The notes below the pieces were generated by a model that saw only the letters and a program-made list of their open reading frames with translations, did no database searches and had not been told where the DNA came from. Of a stretch of DNA of 64,000 nucleotides, positions 1 to 9,005 are shown one piece after another. The stretch's first letter is position 1; each line of letters opens with the position of its first letter. The stretch covers positions 1 to 64,000 of the forward strand of contig JAABRM010000028.1 in the NCBI GenBank assembly GCA_011390955.1, in the 5' to 3' direction. Position numbers and translations under genes: made by a program. This DNA is from Oscillatoriales cyanobacterium. Lineage in GTDB: Bacteria; Cyanobacteriota; Cyanobacteriia; Cyanobacteriales; Laspinemataceae.

Positions 1-187
1 TTATTGCCGATTCGATGCTATTAAACTCTTCGTAATAGACTAATCGATGAACTCCATATTGTTTCGTGAATCCATCCACGAAATTATTTTTATGTTCGTA
101 CACTCGTTTGAGTAAATCATTGGTGACTCCTATATACAAGGTTCCATTGTATTTACTGGCTAGGATGTAGACAAAATAGTTTTTCAT
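1..187 (-). CDS. GIY-YIG nuclease-family protein (partial, 3' end outside window)
   Basis: The reverse-strand reading frame starts at an ATG at 187 and stays open to the window edge, giving 62 residues. It begins MKNYFVYILASKYNGTLYIG, with the YVYI and GTLYIGVTNDL pattern of the small GIY-YIG domain (YhbQ/UPF0213-like), followed by KRVYEHKN. These short proteins keep the GIY-YIG fold, but most have no proven substrate; DNA binding or cleavage is only an inference here. The C-terminal part, including the usual catalytic Glu, lies outside the window. It sits downstream of the chl operon on the same strand, separated by a palindromic repeat block, so it is probably a separate unit. Confidence 0.85.
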   Translation of the reverse strand, partial: MKNYFVYILASKYNGTLYIGVTNDLLKRVYEHKNNFVDGFTKQYGVHRLVYYEEFNSIESAI

Positions 188-194
188 GGATTTT

Positions 195-480
195 CAATGT
201 GTGAGAGTGGATTCCCGCCTGCGCGGGAATGACAGGTTTAAAAATAGATTCCCGTTTTCACGGTTTTGACAGTTTGGTGATTCGATGTTTGTCAGTGGAT
301 TCCCGCCTGCGCGGGAATGACAGGTTTAAGAATAGATTCCCGTTTTCACGGTTTTGACAGTTTGGTGATTCAATGTGTGAGAGTGGATTCCCGCGCGGGA
401 ATGACAGGTTTAAAAATAGATTCCCGTGAAAGCGGGAATGACAAATTGGTGGGGATTCCGGTGAAAGCGGGAGTAACAAA
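195..480. repeat. Imperfect tandem repeat of a palindromic GGATTCCCGC element
   Basis: About three copies of an ~88-bp unit follow one another. Each holds a hairpin made of GGATTCCCGC and GCGGGAATGACA, then a second half-palindrome (AGATTCCCGTTTTCACGG). The third copy has lost the loop of its hairpin and the last part is degenerate. The same core recurs at 22.1-22.5, 28.5-28.8, 33.9, 37.8, 41.5, 45.5, 49.0 and 60.7 kb. Short ORFs read through it are artefacts. Confidence 0.85.
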
Positions 481-484
481 CTGT

Positions 485-515
485 AAAAAAAATAGCCCGC
501 TTTGGCGAGCTATTT
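485..515 (-). terminator. Rho-independent terminator of the chl operon
   Basis: An 11-bp stem with one mismatch (arms 490-500 and 505-515, loop TTTG) is followed on the minus strand by a run of eight T. It lies about 40 bases past the chlN stop codon and is therefore assigned to the chlL-DUF5331-chlN transcript. Confidence 0.8.
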
Positions 516-553
516 CCTAGGCGCGATCGCCTCTAATTAAACAACAAAAAAAA

Positions 554-1960
<1,407 letters not shown>

Positions 1961-1989
1961 CTATATTTAAATCTGCTGCGGAAAATTAA

Positions 1990-3336
1990 CTACAAACCCT
2001 TCAAAAGATCCGAAGTATCATCATCTGAGTCCATATCCCCACCTAAATCATCTAGATCGAGATCCCCAAGACCATCATCGGCATCATCATCCAGACCACC
2101 CAGATCGAGATCCCCCAGGTCATCATCATCGGCGTCATCATCCAGACCACCCAGATCGAGATTGCCCAGGTCGTCATCATCGGCATCATCATCCAGACCA
2201 CCTAGATCGAGATCGCCCAGGTCATCATCACTGGAATCAGCCCCCAGACCTTCGAGATCCATACCGCCCAGGTCATCATCCTCTCCAGAAGCATCGCCTA
2301 GACCTTCGAGATCCATACCGCCCAGGTCATCATCGGCGGATTCTTCCCCAAGACCTTCGAGATCCATGCCACCGAGGTCATCATCGGCGGATTCTTCCTC
2401 TAAGGCATCAAGGCCCATATCCATTCCCATGTCACCCAGGTCATCATCGGCGGATTCTTCCCCAAGACCTTCGAGATCCATGCCACCGAGGTCATCATCG
2501 GCGGATTCTTCTTCTAAGGCATCGAGTCCCATATCCATTCCCATGTCACCCAGGTCATCATCGGCGGATTCTTCCTCTAAGGCATCGAGACCCATATCCA
2601 TTCCCATGCCACTCAGGTCATCATCGGCGGATTCTTCCTCTAAGGCATCGAGTCCCATGCCACCCAGGTCATCATCGGCGGATTCAGAAAATCCCTCTAA
2701 TTCATCAGTGGTGCTTTCCTCGGTGAGGGACTCGGACTCCTCCCCCCAGACATCTTGTTTCAGGGGATCTTCTTCCTCTTCATCGAGGGCTTCCGCACCA
2801 AAAACTGCCGCTGCGGTCGCCACTGCTGCATCTTCCATGCCAAAAGTTGCTTCCGGTTCGGATTCGACCATGACGACTACAGGGGCAGACTCTTGGAGGA
2901 CTTCCTGGACAGCGAGGGGAGTTGCCGGAGTTTTAGGGGTGGGTGTTGGCGCAACTGCGGCTGGTTCTGGTTTTGGTTCTGGTTTTGGTTCTGGTTTTGC
3001 TGGTTCTGGTTTTTCCGTTGGTGCTAGTCCACGATCCGATGCCTTATCGGTTGCGGCAATTGCATCACTACTGTCTGGGTCAAAGTTGAGACCTAAAACC
3101 TCAATCAGTCTCTCGGCATCAGGATTTAGCTGGGAAAAAGGTAGCATCAATTGCGCTAACTTCGGTTCTAATGTACTCATCACTCCCAGAATGAAGTAGG
3201 CAGGAGGTCGCATTCCCCCATCCGGGGTTTTCACCGCTGCCACCTTCGTATGCAGTACCAGCCAATGCTTATTCTCTTGGTAATACTGCAACCACTTTTG
3301 TTTTAAGACGAGAGTGAAATCTTCAAAAAAAGCCAT
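1990..3336 (-). CDS. DUF5331-like protein with acidic repeat tail, between chlL and chlN
   Basis: This 448-residue protein sits 41 bp upstream of chlN and 129 bp downstream of chlL. Residues 1-95 form a compact domain (MAFFEDFTLVLKQKWLQYYQ at the start, FILGVMSTLEPKLAQLM further on) that I recognise as the cyanobacterial DUF5331 type often found between these genes. Residues ~95-150 are Pro/Glu/Lys-rich. From ~215 to the end there are more than a dozen copies of a short acidic unit, variants of ESADDDLGGMDLEGLG and DDADDDDLGDLDLGGL, which make the protein strongly acidic and probably disordered. No transmembrane segment or catalytic motif is visible. The function is unknown; the gene order suggests a role linked to dark chlorophyll synthesis. 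The DNA repeats make copy-number slippage likely. A long antisense ORF here is a by-product of the repeat. Confidence 0.85.
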   Translation of the reverse strand: MAFFEDFTLVLKQKWLQYYQENKHWLVLHTKVAAVKTPDGGMRPPAYFILGVMSTLEPKLAQLMLPFSQLNPDAERLIEVLGLNFDPDSSDAIAATDKASDRGLAPTEKPEPAKPEPKPEPKPEPAAVAPTPTPKTPATPLAVQEVLQESAPVVVMVESEPEATFGMEDAAVATAAAVFGAEALDEEEEDPLKQDVWGEESESLTEESTTDELEGFSESADDDLGGMGLDALEEESADDDLSGMGMDMGLDALEEESADDDLGDMGMDMGLDALEEESADDDLGGMDLEGLGEESADDDLGDMGMDMGLDALEEESADDDLGGMDLEGLGEESADDDLGGMDLEGLGDASGEDDDLGGMDLEGLGADSSDDDLGDLDLGGLDDDADDDDLGNLDLGGLDDDADDDDLGDLDLGGLDDDADDGLGDLDLDDLGGDMDSDDDTSDLLKGL

Positions 3337-3465
3337 ATACTTCTCCCAAGGGTTGCTGAAATCACATCTAAATTTATTCTTTCAAGACCGAACAAAGTCT
3401 TGTACTGAATCATAACTGCTTTCTCAGTCAACCACTTGAAATCTCAAAATGAATCGTGGTGATTT

Positions 3466-4329
3466 CTAGACCATCATCAAGTCTAGTTCTTCCTCGGCGC
3501 CGATCGCCTCTTTGGTGGGGTTGAGGTAAAAATCTGACAATAAAGAGAATAATTCGCGATCGGGAGAATCATTGGGCACCACACCCTCTGGCAGCGCCAA
3601 GATTTGATCCGCAATATTCAGGTAATAGTCACAAACATAATCTAAGGATGGGTCCGCATCTGCCATTTCAAACAAGGTCTTGCCCTTGACTCGCGACACG
3701 CGGATATCTTCAATCAGAGGCAAGATTTCCAACACGGGCATGGGGACAGATTCCACATATTTGTCAATTAAATCCCGCTTAGAAGTGCGGTTGCCAATCA
3801 GTCCAGCCAGTCGCAGGGGGTGAGTCCGGGCTTTTTCCCGCACCGAGGCGGCAATGCGGTTAGCGGCAAACAAAGCGTCAAAGCCATTGTCCGTGACGAT
3901 TAAGCAGTAGTCTGCATAGTTCAGAGGTGCGGCAAAGCCACCACATACCACGTCACCGAGGACATCAAATAAGATCACATCATATTCATCAAAGGCGTTG
4001 AGTTCTTTGAGCAGTTTGACGGTTTCCCCGACCACATAGCCACCGCAACCGGCACCAGCGGGCGGGCCACCGGCTTCTACGCAGTCTACGCCCCCATAAC
4101 CTTTATAGATCACATCTTCCGGCCAGATGTCTTCATAATGAAAGTCTTTTTCTTGAAGGGTGTCAATAATGGTGGGGATGAGATATCCCGTGAGGGTGAA
4201 GGTGCTGTCATGTTTCGGGTCACAGCCAATTTGCAGCACTTTTTTACCCCGTTTGGCGAGGGCGACGGAGATATTACAGCTTGTTGTAGATTTGCCGATG
4301 CCACCTTTTCCGTAAACTGCGAGTTTCAC
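3466..4329 (-). CDS. chlL: Light-independent protochlorophyllide reductase iron protein ChlL
   Basis: The 287-residue protein is the NifH-like ATP-binding electron donor to ChlN/ChlB. The P-loop is at the N-terminus ([19 protein letters not shown]). The two Cys that bridge the dimer's [4Fe-4S] cluster are visible: one in [17 protein letters not shown] near residue 97 and one in [13 protein letters not shown] near residue 131. The switch regions [12 protein letters not shown] and [10 protein letters not shown] are intact. It is the first gene of chlL-DUF5331-chlN, and its promoter should lie between 4330 and the MITE-like element at 4378. In cyanobacteria this enzyme is oxygen-sensitive and complements the light-dependent POR. 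Confidence 0.98.
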   Translation of the reverse strand: MKLAVYGKGGIGKSTTSCNISVALAKRGKKVLQIGCDPKHDSTFTLTGYLIPTIIDTLQEKDFHYEDIWPEDVIYKGYGGVDCVEAGGPPAGAGCGGYVVGETVKLLKELNAFDEYDVILFDVLGDVVCGGFAAPLNYADYCLIVTDNGFDALFAANRIAASVREKARTHPLRLAGLIGNRTSKRDLIDKYVESVPMPVLEILPLIEDIRVSRVKGKTLFEMADADPSLDYVCDYYLNIADQILALPEGVVPNDSPDRELFSLLSDFYLNPTKEAIGAEEELDLMMV

Positions 4330-4377
4330 TTGGTTATTCTCCTGATTTTTGCGTATTTTTGAGATTTTTTTTATTTT

Positions 4378-4465
4378 AGGACTTACGCAACCACTCTATA
4401 TCTGGGGTATTGGTGCGTTACCGCTCGGAACAACACCCTACAAATAGCGTTTATGCGTAAGTCCT
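4378..4465. repeat. MITE-like element, 88 bp, family A copy 1
   Basis: The ends are the inverted repeats AGGACTTACGCA and TGCGTAAGTCCT. The interior matches the copy at 5034-5121 in reverse orientation, and the ends match the copy at 43118-43201. There is no coding capacity. It lies 48 bp upstream of the chlL start and so may carry or displace promoter sequence. Confidence 0.85.
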
Positions 4466-5033
4466 GTATCTGTAAACCGTGGTTTCTCTGGGTTCTAGTG
4501 ATGAGCCTGTAGTCCACGGTGGTTTTTTATTGCCCTGTTGTTGGCATTATGGTGCGATCGCCTCATGGAAGTAAAGCCCTCCCTGGACTAACTTGGGGCT
4601 TAAATCGCCGCGATAAAATTTCTGGAAAATCAAGGCGGATTAACCTTTGTATGCATCCAGGAATTTAGCTATTTATCCTAAAAAATAATTTTTTAGATAA
4701 AACAATATAAAAAATAGGAACAATAAACAAAATAAAGCCAAGAGAGCCCAGAGCCAAAATACAATGGATCCGATTCAGCCAAATTACTCACCCCTGCTGA
4801 CTATAGACTGATACCCAAAGTCATTTTGACTTTGCCTAGCTATTTGGTCATAGAGTCTGGTTGATGTGAAATCCGATCTGACATCAACGGATCCTTGGCT
4901 ATCATTAGCTACTCCTGGTGAAATCTAGATTGTTGTGAAGAATTATTAATTTTGGGGCGATTTCATGGTTTTACCTCTTGACTGCTGGTTTTCCGCCTGC
5001 CTTAACCGCCCATGAGTCAATAATTATACTTAC
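4466..5033. other. Intergenic spacer between two inverted family A elements
   Basis: These 568 bases between chlL and menB hold no convincing ORF. At 4477-4532 a 7-bp inverted repeat (ACCGTGG and CCACGGT) with a long loop is followed on the plus strand by TGGTTTTTTATT, which could be the 3' end of a small plus-strand RNA; this is weak. The middle (4670-4740) is A/T-rich. Nothing else is recognised. Confidence 0.4.
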
Positions 5034-5121
5034 AGGACTTACGCATAAACGCTATTCGTAGGGTGTGTTAGCGGAGCGTAACGCACCAATACCTCATATA
5101 TAGAGTCGTTGCGTAAGTCCT
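5034..5121. repeat. MITE-like element, 88 bp, family A copy 2
   Basis: This is the inverted partner of 4378-4465, with the same AGGACTTACGCA/TGCGTAAGTCCT ends and an almost identical interior (GTAGGGTGT and GCGTAACGCACC). It ends 121 bp upstream of menB. An 11-bp direct repeat (ACTGTCGATTG twice) follows at about 5130-5153. Confidence 0.85.
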
Positions 5122-5242
5122 AACTTATTTACTGTCGATTGACTGTCGATTGATGAAATTTTTGCGTCGCCCGATTACCGGGAATGGGAAGATAAAAACC
5201 GGGTTCGCTCAAGAAAACTAACCATTCACCATCCCATTCACC

Positions 5243-6079
5243 ATGCAAACAGTCCAATGGCAAACCGTCAAAACTTATGAAGACATCCTCTATCACAAGT
5301 TTGACGGCATGGCTAAAATCACGATTAATCGTCCCGAAAAACGGAATGCTTTTCGCCCGAAAACCGTCTTTGAGTTATACGATGCTTTTTGCGATGCCCG
5401 CGAAGACTCAAAAATCGGCGTGGTTCTGTTTACCGGGGCAGGGCCGCATACCGATGGCAAATATGCCTTTTGTTCCGGGGGCGATCAAAGTGTCCGGGGA
5501 GAAGCCGGTTATATCGATGATGCGGGAGTTCCCCGGCTGAATGTGCTGGATTTACAACGGCTGATTCGATCCATGCCCAAAGTGGTGATTGCTTTGGTCG
5601 CGGGTTATGCGATCGGCGGCGGTCATGTGCTGCATCTGATTTGTGATTTAACCATTGCTGCCGATAATGCCATTTTTGGTCAGACCGGGCCAAAAGTTGG
5701 CAGCTTTGATGGCGGATTTGGTTCGAGTTATTTAGCCCGCATTGTCGGTCAGAAAAAAGCCCGGGAAATCTGGTTTTTGTGTCGTCAATATGATGCTGAC
5801 CAAGCGTTACAAATGGGTTTGGTCAACTGTGTGGTGCCCTTAGATCGGCTAGAAGCGGAAGGCATTCAGTGGGCTACGGAAATTCTGCAAAAAAGCCCGA
5901 TCGCCATTCGTTGTCTGAAAGCGGCTTTTAATGCGGACTGCGACGGTCAAGCGGGACTCCAAGAATTAGCGGGCAATGCCACCTTACTTTATTACATGAC
6001 CGAAGAAGGTCGAGAAGGAAAACAAGCATTCCTGGAAAAACGCCCCCCGGATTTTCGGTCTTTTCCCTGGTTGCCCTAA
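5243..6079 (+). CDS. menB: 1,4-dihydroxy-2-naphthoyl-CoA synthase MenB
   Basis: The 278-residue protein is of normal MenB length. It cyclises o-succinylbenzoyl-CoA to 1,4-dihydroxy-2-naphthoyl-CoA, a step to phylloquinone, the photosystem I quinone. Crotonase-fold features are present: [20 protein letters not shown] at the start, the oxyanion-hole region [15 protein letters not shown] near residue 80, and the MenB-specific [20 protein letters not shown] block near 145-165, whose Asp and Ser-containing loop marks the family. The C-terminus ([16 protein letters not shown]) is typical. It is monocistronic, with a strong hairpin terminator 41 bases after the stop. Confidence 0.96.
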   Translation: MQTVQWQTVKTYEDILYHKFDGMAKITINRPEKRNAFRPKTVFELYDAFCDAREDSKIGVVLFTGAGPHTDGKYAFCSGGDQSVRGEAGYIDDAGVPRLNVLDLQRLIRSMPKVVIALVAGYAIGGGHVLHLICDLTIAADNAIFGQTGPKVGSFDGGFGSSYLARIVGQKKAREIWFLCRQYDADQALQMGLVNCVVPLDRLEAEGIQWATEILQKSPIAIRCLKAAFNADCDGQAGLQELAGNATLLYYMTEEGREGKQAFLEKRPPDFRSFPWLP

Positions 6080-6120
6080 TCCCTTGATGCCTTGATGCCG
6101 CTGCAAATTTTCGCCGCCAG

Positions 6121-6155
6121 AAATCGCACCGAGTGATTTAACTCGGTGCGATTTT
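6121..6155 (+). terminator. Terminator of menB
   Basis: A perfect 14-bp stem (arms 6121-6134 and 6141-6154, loop GATTTA) ends in TTTT. It follows the menB stop closely. Confidence 0.8.
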
Positions 6156-6330
6156 AGCTAAAAATTGGTTTTAATTCATCTCAGAAAAAAATGTTAAGTT
6201 TTATCAGCTTTAGAAATCTTAAAATTGACAGAATAATTTACTAATGAATCAACACATAATTTGACATAATTTTGCGTTTGATTAACTTATGTTTTTTTAT
6301 TCGTCAACTATCAGCCGGTGATTCAGCCGA

Positions 6331-6654
6331 TTATACGGAGATTTCCTGAAACTCTGATTGACGGCGATATGATGGACGCGGGGAATCTATATGCTTGAAC
6401 TCAGCAGAATGCCAAGTTTTTGCCAAGGTGAGTTCTTCTTCAACCATGAATGGTTTTGGTTGCCAAGCAATACTTTGTTCCAAGGTTTCCCAAGAAGGTG
6501 CAAACGGAGGCAAAGCTAACATACAAGCTTTCCATTTGCTTTGGACTGGCACACCCAGTTGCTCACAATACCCACCCCGACGACCCTCAGGAGTGAAGTA
6601 CCGACAATAGCGACAAGATTCACAGGTAGATGCCAAGCAATTTGATTTGGGCAT
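6331..6654 (-). CDS. Conserved cyanobacterial Cys-rich small protein
   Basis: This 107-residue protein has no recognised function. Residues 7-50 carry a dense Cys pattern (CESCRYCRYF, then GGYC and KACMLALPPF), five Cys in all, which could bind a metal or Fe-S cluster; that is an inference. The segment TPEGRRGGYCEQLGVPVQ looks strongly conserved in type. The C-terminal half lacks Cys and is hydrophilic. It lies convergent to menB. Similar A/T-rich tracts containing TTAAGTTTT flank it on both sides (about 6190 and 6770), possibly remnants of a duplicated promoter or repeat. Confidence 0.75.
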   Translation of the reverse strand: MPKSNCLASTCESCRYCRYFTPEGRRGGYCEQLGVPVQSKWKACMLALPPFAPSWETLEQSIAWQPKPFMVEEELTLAKTWHSAEFKHIDSPRPSYRRQSEFQEISV

Positions 6655-7364
6655 AAGGGTTATCTTCCAAAACTTTCTTAACTAATTGTGAACCAATGCT
6701 TGAGAGCATATAACAGCCTGAAATCTATTATGCCATGTAGTTTTTAGCGATCCCCACTCTGAAAAAAAGCTTAAGTTTTTCTTTATATTTCGGTAATAAA
6801 TTTACACATAACTTGTTTAAAGCTTATCCTTTGGTGAGATAATATCCATGAATTTGGGGGTAAAGCCAATGGGGATCAAGTGAAACCTGGGATTTTATCA
6901 GACTTTCGACCTCTGATTAATGATGTAATTAAGGGAGCCAAAAATTACGGTATCCCGGAAATTAAAATGATTGGGGATCCACTAAGAAAACTAGAAAATT
7001 CAACTGGATAAAATAGTAATGCTGATTTTTTTGTCTCAGTTTGGATCCGTTGGGCGGGGGGTTTTTGATCTGTTTCTAAACTCGTGATGACTTCGGGTAA
7101 CTTGTGGGGTGCAGATCCTTAAGTCACTCTATATTTACAGCGTTTTTCTTTCTTACTGAACCACGGTAGTGCCCGCGCATTCCGGTAGGGGCGAAGCATT
7201 CCGGCAGTCCATTTAATATTTTCAGCAGTAGGGGCGAAGCATTCCGGCAGTCCATTTCATATTTTAAGCAATAATTTATCTGCCGGAATGCTTCGCCCTT
7301 ACACTGCGGTCATGGTTCGCCCCTAGATATATGTGGTTTACTCGCGGCAGATTTGCGCTGTAAG
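6655..7364. other. Intergenic region with a doubtful small ORF and dispersed repeats
   Basis: These 710 bases hold no strong gene. A GTG-started ORF at 6880-7011 on the plus strand would encode 43 residues (VKPGILSDFRPLINDVIKGA at the start); it may be a gene fragment, but I cannot identify it. From 7186 onwards there are hairpin repeats (separate entry). The promoter of the minus-strand gene ending at 6331 should lie near 6660-6800. Confidence 0.4.
7186..7302. repeat. Dispersed repeat with GCGAAGCATTCCGGCA units
   Basis: Two direct copies of TAGGGGCGAAGCATTCCGGC (7186 and 7230) are followed by one inverted copy (TGCCGGAATGCTTCGCCC, from 7281). Together they can fold into alternative large hairpins. 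Confidence 0.75.
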
Positions 7365-7934
7365 TTATGGTTTCATCTGTTTGACCGCACAAATGCTACA
7401 GACTGTCCAATGTTCGATTTCTCCTGGTGGGGTGGGACATTGGCATTGAGGACAAAGGGGCCAATTTTTTGATTGGTTCTGGATCCGATTTGCCCAGGCT
7501 TGAAAGGCTTGCTGGGGGGTGGCGGTTGGGGTATTTTGATCGGAGATGATTTGCTCCGTGGGGGGATGGATCCGACTGGGATGTTGCTGTAATAAAGTTT
7601 GCGGTTCAGTGAGAGGCGATCGCGGATTACTGGTTTGCGCTTCAGTCCACTTTTGGGCCGAAAAGCGAATATCCCGAACCGGAGTGGTAAGTTGGGGATT
7701 TAATTTGACTAAAATTTGCCGCCGTTTAAAGGTGAGGTCTTGGGCTAAGACGGCAGAAGCGGTGGCAATAGATAAAATGTCTCGGTCAATGGCGATCGGA
7801 CGAGTGACTTTGGCGATCGCTGGGCCAACCGCTTGCTCCCAAGCTTGAAGTAATTGTTGGTGTTCTTTGATTTTTTGGGCGATCGGTAAACCCGCCACAT
7901 TTTTTAATAGTTGATCGAGAGACTGAAAATCCAT
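7365..7934 (-). CDS. DUF721 (DciA-like) protein with C-terminal zinc-finger-like tail
   Basis: The 189-residue protein begins with the DUF721 domain (residues ~1-95: LDQLLKNVAGLPIAQKIKEH, then LLQAWEQAVGPAIAKVTRPI and LTFKRRQILVKLN). DUF721 is the DciA family, ancestral loaders of the replicative helicase DnaB, so a role in replication initiation is plausible. Residues ~95-150 are a Pro/Thr/Gln-rich linker. The last ~25 residues carry a four-Cys pattern (CPQCQCPTPP and later CSIC) that looks like a zinc ribbon; this is not part of classical DciA and may be lineage-specific. Start choice: the ATG at 7934 gives the canonical N-terminus. No operon partner is evident. Confidence 0.8.
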   Translation of the reverse strand: MDFQSLDQLLKNVAGLPIAQKIKEHQQLLQAWEQAVGPAIAKVTRPIAIDRDILSIATASAVLAQDLTFKRRQILVKLNPQLTTPVRDIRFSAQKWTEAQTSNPRSPLTEPQTLLQQHPSRIHPPTEQIISDQNTPTATPQQAFQAWANRIQNQSKNWPLCPQCQCPTPPGEIEHWTVCSICAVKQMKP

Positions 7935-8006
7935 AGCAGAAACCTTTTTTGGGCGATAGTAAACCGCGCCGTGACAGCGATCGCGCCAACGAATGTATTA
8001 CCTATA

Positions 8007-8873
8007 TCAAGAATTTGTTCTAGGGATTAAATTGAGAATTTTTTGACTCCAGAGGTTGCCAAAATGTTGAATTTCTAGGAAATTAGCATTTTGGGGAGCG
8101 GGCTTGTAAGTTTTAAAGGTTCGCATAATTCCTAAAGTGGCGGCACTTTCCAACGGGCCAATAAAGCTGGTATCGCGATCGCCAAAATAGGGTTGTTGCG
8201 CCCAGTAAGCCATTTGTTGAGCATTCAAAAAATAGCAACCGGCATGAGGGTTGCCCGTTCTGCGAAAAGTAACGGGGTTGCCCATGACTGTACCCGTTAA
8301 TTGGGGTTGTTCGCGAATATTCTGGAACCGGGCGGTCAGCTTTTCCGCTAATTCGGGATCGATGTAGGTTTTTTTAATGTAGTCGTTGACAGAAATTTCA
8401 TAGCGGTTGGGTTGCAGAAGATGGCGATCGCCGACTTGTTGATTAAACCATTTCAGTTTTGTAAAAAAATCCGGGTCATGTAAGATTAAATCATCCTCCA
8501 TAAAACAATAATAATCATAAGCCCCTAAACTTTCTCTGAGAATCCTTTGACATTCAAACCCCAACAGCATCGGTTGAACATTTGTCCCATAATGATGCCA
8601 AAGTTTTGTACCCAGAGACAATTGAGGTAAAACATGGTAATCTTGAGTGGTGCAAATCACCAGCGTGACTTCACGAGTTTCACATCGATTTGCCGGTAAA
8701 ATTCGTTGTTCCCCATAGTCGGTAGACTCCTGAAATTTACCAAATAATTGATGAAAAGAGGTGATTTGTTCCCTTAATGCGGAAATCCGAGATTCTGCCC
8801 CGGCTTTTAGGGAGCCATAATCTCCTTGACCTTGCGGATTAAAAAAGTGGGCGATCGCAACGATAATTTTCAT
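8007..8873 (-). CDS. Putative glycosyltransferase-like protein (EDD motif)
   Basis: The 288-residue protein has an N-terminal segment MKIIVAIAHFFNPQGQGDYG and a DxD-type acidic motif in YYCFMEDDLILHDPDFFTKL (about residues 120-139), as in GT-A folds that bind nucleotide-sugars through a metal. NPHAGCYFLNAQQM (near 210) and FIGPLESAATLG (near 239) look like acceptor-side motifs. I do not recognise the exact family and no substrate can be named. It diverges from the glycosyltransferase fusion gene at 9006, with ~130 bp between, suggesting a shared glycan or protein-glycosylation context. No transmembrane segment is visible. Confidence 0.6.
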   Translation of the reverse strand: MKIIVAIAHFFNPQGQGDYGSLKAGAESRISALREQITSFHQLFGKFQESTDYGEQRILPANRCETREVTLVICTTQDYHVLPQLSLGTKLWHHYGTNVQPMLLGFECQRILRESLGAYDYYCFMEDDLILHDPDFFTKLKWFNQQVGDRHLLQPNRYEISVNDYIKKTYIDPELAEKLTARFQNIREQPQLTGTVMGNPVTFRRTGNPHAGCYFLNAQQMAYWAQQPYFGDRDTSFIGPLESAATLGIMRTFKTYKPAPQNANFLEIQHFGNLWSQKILNLIPRTNS

Positions 8874-9005
8874 AACTATTTGTCATTGCTCATTAATAAG
8901 ATAGGAAAGAGAAAAGAGGAAAGAGAAAAATTTGTCGATCTAAGTTTTAGATTTTCAAGTATTATATATTATATTGTGCAGTAATTTTTGTTAACTTTTA
9001 AAAAC

